A DNA stretch of 64,000 bases, taken from Ruminococcus sp. UBA3665 (lineage in GTDB: Bacteria; Bacillota; Clostridia; Oscillospirales; Ruminococcaceae). The stretch covers positions 5,403 to 69,402 of the forward strand of contig DFJS01000009.1 of the NCBI GenBank assembly GCA_002373165.1. Direction: 5' to 3'. The notes under the pieces were generated by a model. That model was not told where the DNA came from. It saw only the letters and a list, made by a program, of their open reading frames with translations, and ran no database searches. The translations under genes were made by a program, and so were the position numbers. The stretch's first letter is position 1. Every line of letters begins with the position of its first letter. Positions 34,392 through 42,937 of this stretch are shown here, one piece after another.

Positions 34392-35366
34392 TCAAGCCAG
34401 ATCGAGCATCTTGACAGCATCAGTCATCAGAGTGCGGAAGGAAATATTCACAGAAACGGTCATAGAATCCAGCTGTCTGTCAATCAGCTTATCAGTTTCC
34501 AGGACGATTTCACTGCTCTGAATCTGTTCGAGTGCAAAATCGGTATCAAGTCCGAGGATAGTCGTATCATCCAGCTGAGGGCAGTTAATCAGTTTTGTAC
34601 CGAAGGGCAGGCGGATTTCGCCGACTTCCTGAGAAGAAGTTTCGAGCATCTGGTTCATCACGAGAATCTGAGCCATAACAGCCGGAGAAGCCAGCATAGC
34701 CTTCATGCGGAAGCTGTGGAACGTGCCGTACAGAACGCCCAGGTCGGAATAAGCAATGGTACTGCCGCTTTTGGAAATTTTAGAAGGCACGGCAGAAGTT
34801 TTAAGGACAGTAACAGCCTTGGTGACGATGCTGTCAGCGAGGCGTTTGCCGACTCTGCGGAGCATCAGAGCGAAGACATCCAGTCTCTGCTGACGGACAG
34901 CTTCATAGGAAGCATGGATAGTTCTGCCGTATTTTTCCAGCGTCACAGTCTGTGCACTTTCCATAATGGAAGAGACCGGCAGATCTGCCCCGGCATTGGT
35001 GGTAGTATAGTTAGCGGAATCGTTCAGTTCACAGCCCTGATAGCGGTTGGAATCGCAGGCAGAAACAACAGCAGTAATTTCAGGCAGAATAGATTCTTCC
35101 ATGCCCTGAATGATAGCACGGCGGACAAATTCCGGGAACAGAACAGCCGTTTCGGTAGTAGTGAAGAATTTCTCCACTCTGTCGCAGTGTGCGCCGGAAA
35201 TGCGGATATCAAAGCGTTTCAGCTGACGTTCATAAGCATCCAGGCCTTTCATAGGGGAATTGGCATACTGTGCAGAAGGGTCGGCATCTTCCAGAACCTG
35301 CAAAAAGCTTTTATTGGTCAGATGGTACATGCCTTTTTCGAGTTTGATATTTTTATACTGATACAT
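34392..35366 (-). CDS. Phage major capsid-like protein
   Basis: This is a 324-residue protein in the expected slot after the portal. Features fit an HK97-fold capsid: an N-terminal arm, a spine region (QGMEESILPEITAVVSACDS), a P-domain-like segment with SIMESAQTVTLEKYGRTIHASYE, and a C-terminal ITFR/VSVNISF strand region (ETDKLIDRQLDSMTVSVNIS, residues about 290-310). An AGGTATATTTCTT spacer separates the weak ribosome site from the ATG at 35366. It is intact. Confidence 0.7.
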   Translation of the reverse strand: MYQYKNIKLEKGMYHLTNKSFLQVLEDADPSAQYANSPMKGLDAYERQLKRFDIRISGAHCDRVEKFFTTTETAVLFPEFVRRAIIQGMEESILPEITAVVSACDSNRYQGCELNDSANYTTTNAGADLPVSSIMESAQTVTLEKYGRTIHASYEAVRQQRLDVFALMLRRVGKRLADSIVTKAVTVLKTSAVPSKISKSGSTIAYSDLGVLYGTFHSFRMKAMLASPAVMAQILVMNQMLETSSQEVGEIRLPFGTKLINCPQLDDTTILGLDTDFALEQIQSSEIVLETDKLIDRQLDSMTVSVNISFRTLMTDAVKMLDLA

Positions 35367-35393
35367 AAGAAATATACCTCCGTAAAGAATAGA

Positions 35394-36515
35394 TTAATCA
35401 AGGTTTTGTTCAATTTCCTGTGCCTGTGCTCTGTAGAGAGCGGCCTGGGCGAGTTCTGTTTCATCCTGTAGATTGATATGATCCCACAGGATGGAAATTT
35501 CTGAAAAAGAGCCGTTAAACTGAAGAAATGTTTTGGCAATTTTACAGATTACAGGCTCCAGCAGTCTGCGGTAATATTCCAGTTCAGAAGTGAGAATATC
35601 GGCCTGCTGGGCAGACATGCGTTCGGTAGAAGACCAGCTGAGGCCGAGCAGGAACGGCGGAACAGAAAGTTTCGAGAGTATTTGTTCCAGAAGCTGACGG
35701 ACGGGAATTTCCGTAGCAGGCATTTCGCCTTCTGCGCCGATGACTTTGATATCAATATCGCCGACAGAGACAAAATCGCGGATTTCGCCGCATTTAGCAG
35801 CCTGCATACCGGCAGTCCATTCTTTGGCGATCAGCTGGGCGCGTTCCTGGGCATAAGCCATATCGGCAGCATCGCCGGAAGGCTTATACGTGACGGCATA
35901 GCGGATATTTCCGGCTCTGTCGAAATTATTTTCGATACAGTGATAAATCTGCATCAGGATTTTCTGGAACGCCGGCAGGCCTTGCAGGAGAGAAATCCCG
36001 TAGATGCCGCCGCTGGGAGGTTTAAGGGCAGAAAACAGGATTCTGTCAGGATACGGCAGAAGTCTGTCGCCGTCCCGGGTATGCAGATAATATCTGCGTT
36101 CCATGGGAGAAGCCCCGGGAGTGACAGAAATATCCTGAATATTGCCGTTCCACAGTCCGGCGACACGGGAATTTTTCTGGTCCAGAACAATTTCTCCCAC
36201 AGCGTTTCCGTAAACCAGCAGGCTGTCAAGATAGCTGTCCAGAAAAGAATAGATAGACTGTCCTGTCAGGCCGACCGGAACATTCCGGAGAAAATCATCC
36301 AGTGCAGTTTGCTGTTTGGAATCGGCACACTGAATCTGGAAAGAACCGATCAGCCGGATGATTTTAGAGATAGCGGCATCGATAATAGGAACAGTTCTGC
36401 GTACTTCGTCGAACATTTCATAAGTGCAGAACGAAGCAGAAAAATCCTGCACGCATCTTGCGCCGGCAGTCTGGACAGCAGGAAGAGCAGGGGGTGTTTT
36501 TTTTCTGAAAGTCAT
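35394..36515 (-). CDS. Phage portal protein
   Basis: This 373-residue portal family protein forms the dodecameric DNA gateway in the capsid vertex. Visible features are VPIIDAAISKIIRLIGS near residue 42, LVYGNAVGEIVLD near 98, a GISLLQGLPAF segment and the LSVPPFLLGLSWSSTERMSAQQ motif near 285-306, all typical of SPP1/HK97-like portals. It follows terL with 27 bases between them. Length is slightly short for a portal (usually 400 or more), with a compact C-terminal crown. Confidence 0.88.
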   Translation of the reverse strand: MTFRKKTPPALPAVQTAGARCVQDFSASFCTYEMFDEVRRTVPIIDAAISKIIRLIGSFQIQCADSKQQTALDDFLRNVPVGLTGQSIYSFLDSYLDSLLVYGNAVGEIVLDQKNSRVAGLWNGNIQDISVTPGASPMERRYYLHTRDGDRLLPYPDRILFSALKPPSGGIYGISLLQGLPAFQKILMQIYHCIENNFDRAGNIRYAVTYKPSGDAADMAYAQERAQLIAKEWTAGMQAAKCGEIRDFVSVGDIDIKVIGAEGEMPATEIPVRQLLEQILSKLSVPPFLLGLSWSSTERMSAQQADILTSELEYYRRLLEPVICKIAKTFLQFNGSFSEISILWDHINLQDETELAQAALYRAQAQEIEQNLD

Positions 36516-36542
36516 AAAGATTTCACCTCTTTCTGAGTAGGA

Positions 36543-37796
36543 TTATCTTGGGAGCGAGGCAGCAAAGAAAGCATCTTTTCTGCCGAAAAGAACGGTACTG
36601 ACAAAATAGCGCATATCGTCCATTGCATGGTCGAATTCTTTTTTCGGAGCATCTTTGACAGAACCGGAATCCCAGCAATATTGAGAGAATTCCCGGATGA
36701 GGTCACGGCAGGAGCAGTGGAAGAAAATCCGGTTTTGTGCAAGCGCATCACTGACATGCCGGATACCGGAAATGACATCGTTCTGTGCTTTCAGGACTTT
36801 GAATTTTTTATGAGAGCGGATACAGGCAATAAAGCTGGCCGCAGAAGGGTCAACAATGACAGATTCGACAGGCAGGCTTCCGGCGAGCAGTTCCAGAGCA
36901 GTATAATGTTCTTCATCGGTTTTCTGGATGCCTTCACGGCGCGAATCGTAATAATATTCGCGGATTCTGTACCATTTGCCGCCGGACTCGCCCCACAGTC
37001 CCATAGAGGTAGGATTGACAGTGCCATAGTCGCAGGAGATGACATAGCGCGAAAAGTTTTCGGGGATTTGTGCGACAACATGGCGTGATGTCTGGAACAT
37101 GGGATAGACAATGCCTTCTGAGACGGTCCATTTTCCCAGGACGAACCTGTCATAGAAAACGCCGGCATACATGCGGCGGTAACGTGCTTTGACAGTTTCG
37201 GAAAGAGAGGGATTGTCATCCATTGTAAAATGAAGATAGAACGCATTTTTCTGTTCTTTTTTGAGAATCCATTCCTGATAGAACCAGTGGTACGGATTTT
37301 CGGGGTTGCAGTTAAACCATAGTTTAGCGTTCTGGACGGAGCATCTTGCAATTGCCTGTTCCACGAAAGAACGCGGCATCAGAACGACTTCATCGAACAG
37401 AACGCCGCCCAGGGTCATTCCCTGAATCATAGCGGCCGAGCCTTCATCTTTTCCGCCGAACAGATAAAAGCGGTTTGTCTGTCCGGCAGTAGAAATTTCA
37501 AGATAATGTTTGCTCTGGTATTGTCTGACACAAAAACCGGCATCCTGAAGGACGAGTATCAAAGGCCGAAGCAGGTTTCTTTCTGCCGAAGTGATGGTTT
37601 TGCCGCAGATGGCAAATGCAGTATTGCGGAAAGAAGCCATAGCCCAGCAGACGAAGCTGAGGGACATGGAGAGTGTTTTTCCGCTCCGGACTGCGCCGTC
37701 ACAGATAATAGCATCATACTGCCGGTATTCCGGCAAAGCCCACCATTGGAGGGCGAGTCGTTGTTTTCTGGAAAAAGAATTAAACAGCATGGTCAT
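36543..37796 (-). CDS. Phage terminase large subunit
   Basis: This is a 417-residue DNA-packaging motor. The ATPase half has Walker A GAVRSGKT near residue 34 and Walker B GVLFDEVVL near 120. The nuclease half has the RNase H-like acidic positions in ISCDYGTVNP, VIVDPSA and DHAMDDMRYF. All catalytic positions are thus retained. Several in-frame ATGs cluster at 37802-37790; 37796 gives the best spacing from a weak GGAA. It overlaps the small-subunit gene. Confidence 0.9.
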   Translation of the reverse strand: MTMLFNSFSRKQRLALQWWALPEYRQYDAIICDGAVRSGKTLSMSLSFVCWAMASFRNTAFAICGKTITSAERNLLRPLILVLQDAGFCVRQYQSKHYLEISTAGQTNRFYLFGGKDEGSAAMIQGMTLGGVLFDEVVLMPRSFVEQAIARCSVQNAKLWFNCNPENPYHWFYQEWILKKEQKNAFYLHFTMDDNPSLSETVKARYRRMYAGVFYDRFVLGKWTVSEGIVYPMFQTSRHVVAQIPENFSRYVISCDYGTVNPTSMGLWGESGGKWYRIREYYYDSRREGIQKTDEEHYTALELLAGSLPVESVIVDPSAASFIACIRSHKKFKVLKAQNDVISGIRHVSDALAQNRIFFHCSCRDLIREFSQYCWDSGSVKDAPKKEFDHAMDDMRYFVSTVLFGRKDAFFAASLPR

Positions 37797-38094
37797 CATC
37801 ATTTCCGGGGTGCGCCAGAGCCTGGAGCAGACTTTCAGAGAGCTTGCCGTTTTGATTGGCGAGAGCATAGTCATAAAGTTTTTCTAACGCTTTTTGTCTG
37901 TCGAAGAACTGCACTTCCACGCCGCCGCCCTTGACGCGCTTCACGGAGGAGACGTTGAACAGCTGCATTTTTGCGAGTATTTCAGGCGGCGGCATATCGT
38001 CTGAAAAGACGAGTGTGACAGCATCATTGACTTTTCCGAAAGCGAGTTTTTTAAGGCCATCAATGACAAGCTGTGTTTCTGATTTTTTTCTCAT
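37780..38094 (-). CDS. Phage terminase small subunit-like protein
   Basis: This is a 104-residue protein from the ATG at 38094 with AAAGGAGG upstream. The C-terminal SSVKRVKGGGVEVQFFDRQKALEKL pattern is the conserved tail of terminase small subunits of Clostridia phages, which bind the DNA packaging site. The N-terminal part is a short helix-turn-helix-like region, smaller than usual. It is the first gene of the block; no strong promoter is visible in front of it. Confidence 0.65.
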   Translation of the reverse strand: MRKKSETQLVIDGLKKLAFGKVNDAVTLVFSDDMPPPEILAKMQLFNVSSVKRVKGGGVEVQFFDRQKALEKLYDYALANQNGKLSESLLQALAHPGNDDDHAV

Positions 38095-38181
38095 AATGGA
38101 AAAACCTCCTTTCACTAATAGCGAAAAAAAAGAAAAAATTGTACAGGAACGTGCAATTTTAAAAAAAAAGAAGATGGAAAT

Positions 38182-38221
38182 AAAAAAAATCAGCATTCTG
38201 AACAAAACAGAAAGCTGATTT
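38182..38221 (-). terminator. Terminator of the radical SAM gene
   Basis: On the minus strand AAATCAGC-TTCTG pairs with CAGAA-GCTGATTT (one mismatch) and is followed by T8. It isolates the phage block from host transcription upstream. Confidence 0.8.
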
Positions 38222-38245
38222 TTATAGAATATGCTTAGATAGCAT

Positions 38246-38872
38246 TTATGAGATATAATTTCTGACATGCAGAGGAATGCCGAGAGTATCAGCGACTTCC
38301 TGTGCGAGTTTAATTTCATCCGGCGAGATGACATCCACAACGGTGAAGCAGGTATCAAGGCCGTTTTGTTTGCAGGACTGTGCAAAGCGGAGCATAGTAG
38401 CATAAGCATTTTCGGGACAATGCTTAGGGTTGGTAACACGAAGATACGTTTCAGCATCGCCGCCGTTGAGGCTGACGGAAACTTTATCGAACACAGCAGA
38501 AACGAGATTTGCAGCAGAGCCTTTTTGAGAGGGGGAATAGATATCAGCCAGGCCGTTGGTATTAAGGCGCAGACAGACTCCGGGATAAGTGGATTTAATC
38601 CATTCAGCGAGTTCGCAGGCGAAATCAAGGCGCATAGTTGGTTCGCCGTAACCGCAGAAAACAAGTTCCTGATACCGGGATAAATCCCGCTGTTTGAGAT
38701 TTTCCTGCATTTCGGCCATAGAAGGTTCATGTTCGAGCCACAGAGGGTCAGAACCGTATGCGCCGTCATCGTTCTTGCGGATGCAGAACGTGCAGTTGCA
38801 GGAGCATTGATTTGTAATATTGATATAGAGGTTTTCACCGACTTCATAGGAGAGGGTCATGGATTTTTTCAT
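38246..38872 (-). CDS. TatD-associated radical SAM protein
   Basis: This is a 208-residue protein with the radical SAM cluster CNCTFCIR (CxxxCxxC form within NQCSCNCTFC, near residue 26) and the GEP motif (FCGYGEPTMR near 86). The N-terminal YEVGENLYINITNQCS matches the family named for its link to TatD; the tatD gene here is 24 kb away. The modification catalysed is unknown. The ATG at 38872 is preceded by AAAGGATG; an in-frame GTG nine bases earlier is too close to it. Confidence 0.85.
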   Translation of the reverse strand: MKKSMTLSYEVGENLYINITNQCSCNCTFCIRKNDDGAYGSDPLWLEHEPSMAEMQENLKQRDLSRYQELVFCGYGEPTMRLDFACELAEWIKSTYPGVCLRLNTNGLADIYSPSQKGSAANLVSAVFDKVSVSLNGGDAETYLRVTNPKHCPENAYATMLRFAQSCKQNGLDTCFTVVDVISPDEIKLAQEVADTLGIPLHVRNYIS

Positions 38873-38902
38873 AAAAAACACATCCTTTAGATAGAAGATA
38901 GG

Positions 38903-39376
38903 CTATTTATGATAGCCCGTATGTTTGGCAATCTGGAAAGCCCGATAGATTTGTTCCATCAGCATGACAGAAGCGAGGGCATGAGGGAAAGTCATTTCGG
39001 ACATGGATAATTTAAGAAAAGCAGAATTTTTAAGTTCCTGGTCCAGTCCGAAAGAACTGCCGATGACAAAGGAAACAGCAGAATTCTGCATAGGAATTTT
39101 CTGTGTCAGTAGGAGTGCGAATGCTTCGCTGTCGAGCTGTTTTCCTTCGATGCACAAAGGGATAAAAACGCCTTTGATAGATTTCCGGATTTGATCGGCT
39201 TCCTGCGCGAGAGCTTTTTGAATTTCTTTTTGTGAAGGATGATCAGAAAGTTTCACAGCAGGAAGCTGAATGAAATCGAATTTGCAGAACGGGGTCAGAC
39301 GGCTGGAATAGAGTTCCTGTGCCTTGACGAGGTGAGGTTCTTTCTGTTTGCCGACTGTGATAAGATTGATAAGCAT
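38903..39376 (-). CDS. rlmH: 23S rRNA pseudouridine-1915 N3-methyltransferase RlmH
   Basis: This 157-residue SPOUT methyltransferase has MLINLITVGKQKEPH at the start, FVIGSSFGLDQEL near 103, and the trefoil-knot C-terminus SEMTFPHALASVMLMEQIYRAFQI ending in GYHK. It methylates helix 69 of 23S rRNA. The start overlaps the stop of the walJ-like gene, a linkage also known from Bacillus. Confidence 0.96.
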   Translation of the reverse strand: MLINLITVGKQKEPHLVKAQELYSSRLTPFCKFDFIQLPAVKLSDHPSQKEIQKALAQEADQIRKSIKGVFIPLCIEGKQLDSEAFALLLTQKIPMQNSAVSFVIGSSFGLDQELKNSAFLKLSMSEMTFPHALASVMLMEQIYRAFQIAKHTGYHK

Positions 39377-40161
39377 CAGAAGATCACAGCACCTCCTGTA
39401 GATTCTGTAGGGGCAATGCCGAGCAGGTAATCCTGATTTTGCTGAAAGCGGCGCAGACCCTGTACGACAGTACTGGCGGCAAGCACAGGGGTATTATTAT
39501 GAGGGCTGAGATGGCCGAGCAGGAGTCTTGTTGTGCCTGTCCGGATGAGATAATCTGCAAATTCAGCAGAATCCTGATTGGACAGATGGCCGTATTCGGA
39601 AGTAATTCTTCGTTTGAGTTCGATAGGATACATACCGTTCCAGAGCATAGAGGGGTCATAATTGGCTTCCAGCAGGATCATATCGCAACCTGTGACGGCA
39701 GACCTGACCTGAGGGGTGACAACGCCCAGATCCGTGCAGACAGCACAGTGTTTATCGTCAGCAGTATGGATATGAAAGCCGACACTGCCGGGCGCGTCAT
39801 GCATAGTAGGGAAAGCAGTAATTTCGCAGCCGCCGCAGTCGATTGCGCCTGTATCGATGGGAACAGCCGGAAGATCGGCGGGAATATGGTCGTTATGCTG
39901 AAGGACTTCCAGAGTAGTCCGGGAAGCGAATACGGGAACTTTAAGTTTTCCGGAAAGAACGCGCAGGCCGCGGATATGGTCACTGTGGGTATGAGTAATG
40001 AAGATACCTCGGACGGCGTTGTGGGGGATTTCATTGCCGGACAGAGCCGCCAGGATTTTTTTGCAGCTTGCGCCGGCATCGACAAGGATTCCCTCTTTGC
40101 GTGTGCCGACATAAGAGGCATTGCCTTTGCTGGAGCTGAACAGGGGGTAGAAACTGGCCAT
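39376..40161 (-). CDS. Metallo-beta-lactamase fold hydrolase (YycJ/WalJ-like)
   Basis: In this 261-residue protein the zinc motif THTHSDH is near residue 56-62, with further ligands in PTMHDAPGS and LGHLS. The N-terminal FSSSKGNASYV matches the WalJ/YycJ group, which affects coordination of cell division and replication in streptococci. The ATG at 40161 follows GAGGTGA. It heads an operon with rlmH and the radical SAM gene. Confidence 0.88.
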   Translation of the reverse strand: MASFYPLFSSSKGNASYVGTRKEGILVDAGASCKKILAALSGNEIPHNAVRGIFITHTHSDHIRGLRVLSGKLKVPVFASRTTLEVLQHNDHIPADLPAVPIDTGAIDCGGCEITAFPTMHDAPGSVGFHIHTADDKHCAVCTDLGVVTPQVRSAVTGCDMILLEANYDPSMLWNGMYPIELKRRITSEYGHLSNQDSAEFADYLIRTGTTRLLLGHLSPHNNTPVLAASTVVQGLRRFQQNQDYLLGIAPTESTGGAVIF

Positions 40162-40231
40162 AGAAGAAAAATCACCTCATGTAGAAAAAAATAACTTTTT
40201 TCAGAAAAATGTTCCTGTGGTAAATCAGAAT

Positions 40232-40576
40232 TTATACAGGTACATTATTTCCGTTCCATTTTATTTCTTTTGCTTTTTCACTTCGAGTTGCCCAAGATAT
40301 GATATTTGAAACAAACTTTGGACTGATGATTTCCGGAACATGAAAAGGCAATAAGTATCTGTTCCAGATTCCATTTGTTTTTTTATTTTGAAACACATTT
40401 CCTTTGCTGATAATATATGGAGTTTTAGTTTTCAGAGGGCAGGCAATAATCAACGCTTTATCGAATGAGACAATATTCAATACATAGTATGGTGTATCGT
40501 GGTCTGGCTCAACATACCATATATAATTTTTATCAGATACAGTTATTTTCCGTCTGCCTTTTTTGGCTACTCCCAT
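40232..40576 (-). CDS. Unknown 114-residue protein
   Basis: The family has no known function. The start MGVAKKGRRKITVSDKNY followed by a strand and an INEW-like tail (KEIKWNG) is reminiscent of small hypothetical proteins that begin with KKGxRxIxV. It is rich in Asn, Lys, Ile and Tyr and its DNA is more AT-rich than the neighbours, which suggests recent acquisition. AGGAG lies seven bases before the ATG at 40576. Confidence 0.6.
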   Translation of the reverse strand: MGVAKKGRRKITVSDKNYIWYVEPDHDTPYYVLNIVSFDKALIIACPLKTKTPYIISKGNVFQNKKTNGIWNRYLLPFHVPEIISPKFVSNIISWATRSEKAKEIKWNGNNVPV

Positions 40577-40614
40577 GTTTGAACTCCTCTAAAATCTGAT
40601 TTCTAAAAGGGATA

Positions 40615-40644
40615 AAAATCACGGCAGCACAGAAACGTGCTGCC
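40615..40644 (-). terminator. Hairpin after murA
   Basis: GGCAGCAC (40623-40630) pairs perfectly with GTGCTGCC (40637-40644); on the minus strand a T-rich tract follows after four bases. Confidence 0.65.
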
Positions 40645-40651
40645 CTGAAAA

Positions 40652-41965
40652 TTATTGAATTTTTTGGATATCTGCGCCGATTCCGCGCAATTTTCCGGCG
40701 ATATCAGCATAACCGCGTTCGATATGTTTGATATCATAGATAGAAGTCCGACCTTCGGCAGCAAGTCCGGCAATGATCATAGCAGCACCGGCGCGGAGGT
40801 CACATGCCTGGACTTCTGCGCCTTTCAGGCGGGCAAAGCCCTGCACAAGCGCACCTTTTTCTGTGATATCGATATCCGCGCCCATTTTGGCAAGTTCGTT
40901 GACATAGCGGAATCTGTCTTCCCAGACATTTTCAGTAATAGTGCTCTGGCCGCTGACAACAGTCAGGAGCACAGCCATCTGCGGCTGCATATCGGTCGGA
41001 AAGCCGGGATAAGGTTCGGTTTTGATATTGGTAGGCTGAAACTGTACGCCCGGTTTGACAAATACATGCACAGCATCTTCATCGTCAAGTTCTTCGACAG
41101 TAGCACCGGCATCACGGAGCTTTTCGGTAATTGCTTCCAGATGTTTGGAGATCACGCCGCGGATGATGACATCACCTCTGGTAATTGCCGCGGCAATCAT
41201 GAAAGTGCCGGCTTCAATCTGGTCAGGAACAACAGAATAGCGATATTCAGCCTGAGAGCCTTCACCGGCATTGCCTGTCAGTTTGTCCGTGCCCTGAATC
41301 TTGATGGTATCGGTTCCTGCGCCTTTGATATGCGCGCCCATATAATTGAGGAAATTAGCCAGATCGACAATATGAGGTTCTTTGGCAGCGTTTTCAATTA
41401 CGGTCACGCCCTTGGCCTTGACAGCGGCCAGGATGGCATTCATCGTTGCGCCGACAGAAACGACATCCATGCTGATGACATCGCCCTGAAGCTGTTCTGC
41501 ATGTAATTCAACAATATCAGAATTGGGGTCAGAAATAATCTGTTTAGCACCCAGAATTTCAAAAGCTTTAAGGTGCTGGTCAATCGGTCTTGCACCGAGG
41601 GGACAGCCGCCGGGCATAGCGGCCCAGGCATGATGGCACCTGCCCAGCAGTGCGCCGAGAAAGTAATAAGAAGCACGCATTTTTTTAGCTTCTCTGTACG
41701 GGACGTAATAATCCGTTACTTTCTGGCAAGAGATCCAGTAAGTACCATTTTTAGAGTCAAGCTGGCGGACTTCTGCGCCCAGCTTCTGCAAAATGTCAAG
41801 ACAGATCCTGACATCACTGATATCGGGTACATTTTCAATAATACACGGGGCATCCAGCAGCAGCATTGCCGGAAGAATTGCAACTGCCGAATTTTTGGCA
41901 CCGCTGACCCAGATATCTCCTTTCAGCGGCTTGCCGCCGTTAATCACAAATTTCTCCATCTCCAC
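40652..41965 (-). CDS. murA: UDP-N-acetylglucosamine 1-carboxyvinyltransferase MurA
   Basis: This 437-residue enzyme catalyses the first committed step of peptidoglycan synthesis. The catalytic cysteine is visible in AMPGGCPLGARPID near residue 115-120, the position alkylated by fosfomycin. The N-terminal SGAKNSAVAILPAMLL and the LRAGAAMIIAGLAAEG stretch near 390 are family hallmarks. A GTG at 41965 is chosen because AGAGGAGAG lies eight bases upstream; an ATG two codons later is possible. Confidence 0.95.
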   Translation of the reverse strand: MEMEKFVINGGKPLKGDIWVSGAKNSAVAILPAMLLLDAPCIIENVPDISDVRICLDILQKLGAEVRQLDSKNGTYWISCQKVTDYYVPYREAKKMRASYYFLGALLGRCHHAWAAMPGGCPLGARPIDQHLKAFEILGAKQIISDPNSDIVELHAEQLQGDVISMDVVSVGATMNAILAAVKAKGVTVIENAAKEPHIVDLANFLNYMGAHIKGAGTDTIKIQGTDKLTGNAGEGSQAEYRYSVVPDQIEAGTFMIAAAITRGDVIIRGVISKHLEAITEKLRDAGATVEELDDEDAVHVFVKPGVQFQPTNIKTEPYPGFPTDMQPQMAVLLTVVSGQSTITENVWEDRFRYVNELAKMGADIDITEKGALVQGFARLKGAEVQACDLRAGAAMIIAGLAAEGRTSIYDIKHIERGYADIAGKLRGIGADIQKIQ

Positions 41966-41999
41966 GTTCTTCTCTCCTCTGATGACGAGTGTTCTGTTT

Positions 42000-42764
42000 T
42001 TATTGCACTCCTGATTCGGATTCATAATCTGCTGGATACCAGCGAATCTGACTGTTGTCATATGGTTCTGTTCTCACGCTTTCTAGATATACGGCCTGCT
42101 TGGGCTTATCATTGGCATCTGTTTCAGTCTGGGAAATCCGGAAGATGATATCAAGTCCGTCAATCACCTGACCGAATACGGTATAAGAGCCGTCAAGATA
42201 AGGCGCACCGCCGTACTGTGTATAATATTCAGCTGCTTGTTTGGAAAAGTACATTTCGTTATTTTCTGTCAGATCATCCAGCAGTTCCTGTGTCACCTGC
42301 TGACCTGTAACAAGATAGAACTGACTGCCGTCAGTGGCAGTCATGCCGCTGTTGGCATAGGCCAGCGCACCGGGAACATGGATCAGCTGATTGGAAACGC
42401 CGCCGTCGAAGTAACCGCCCCAGCAGCTTTCGCCGCCCGTGCCGTTGCCCTTTGGGTCACCGCCCTGAATCATGAAGTCTTGAATCACACGATGAAAAAT
42501 CAGCTCGTCATAATAGCCGCTGTCGGCAAGTGTGACAAAATTTTCGCAGGCTTTCGGAAGAAGGTCAGGAAAAAGCTTGATTTTGACTTCGCCGTAATCT
42601 TTGATTTTCATAATAATAATTTCCTCGCCTTCTTTAGGCGCAGTGTAATTAAGGACGGGAAATTCCTGAAGCTGAATGTGTTTTCTGCCGCAGCCGGAAC
42701 ATGTCCCACACAGCATCAGCAGACTGATGCCGGCCGCAAGAATTCTGAATTTCATGATAATCAT
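42000..42764 (-). CDS. Lipoprotein cyclophilin-type peptidyl-prolyl isomerase
   Basis: This is a 254-residue protein with a lipoprotein signal (basic start, hydrophobic helix, lipobox-like CSGC near residue 25). It is followed by a cyclophilin domain with FHRVIQDFMIQGGDPKGNGTG near residue 100-120, which includes the catalytic Arg and substrate-pocket Phe/Met, and DGSQFYLVTG. It probably folds exported proteins at the outer face of the membrane. A second, divergent cyclophilin gene follows upstream. The ATG at 42764 is favoured for its closer ribosome site. Confidence 0.9.
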   Translation of the reverse strand: MIIMKFRILAAGISLLMLCGTCSGCGRKHIQLQEFPVLNYTAPKEGEEIIIMKIKDYGEVKIKLFPDLLPKACENFVTLADSGYYDELIFHRVIQDFMIQGGDPKGNGTGGESCWGGYFDGGVSNQLIHVPGALAYANSGMTATDGSQFYLVTGQQVTQELLDDLTENNEMYFSKQAAEYYTQYGGAPYLDGSYTVFGQVIDGLDIIFRISQTETDANDKPKQAVYLESVRTEPYDNSQIRWYPADYESESGVQ

Positions 42765-42937
42765 GCTTCTTTCTGGATAATCATTCGGGCAGCTGTACCA
42801 GATCTGCCCGGATAAGAATATTATACAACATTCCTGAAAGTTTGTAAAGTGAAAATACAAATTTCCTGTAAGTATTTAGGATTTTTAATAATAATCCCAA
42901 GGGATAAAATGAAATAGTTGTGAAAAAATACCGGGAA

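Larger units (their letters stand above)
31424..38094 (-). mobile_element. Compact phage morphogenesis island (terminase, portal, capsid, connectors, hub)
   Basis: Nine tightly packed minus-strand genes run from a terminase small subunit to a tail-hub-like protein. All frames are open. No integrase, repressor, replication, tape-measure, tail-fibre, holin or lysin gene is present, and none lies in the flanks, which are host genes (spoVS on one side, the TatD-linked radical SAM gene on the other) set off by terminators. Base and codon usage look like the neighbours by eye. It may be a remnant prophage, a capsid-forming satellite, or a domesticated particle. Confidence 0.75.

Noticed and set aside
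38095..38187. Strong promoter for the phage block
   Set aside because: Only weak matches (such as TGTACA with a 19-bp spacer to TATTAG) are visible; no convincing promoter was found.
37803..38847. Long N-terminal extension of the terminase small subunit frame
   Set aside because: It runs opposite the sense of known codons through the radical SAM gene; the ATG at 38094 with AAAGGAGG is the real start.
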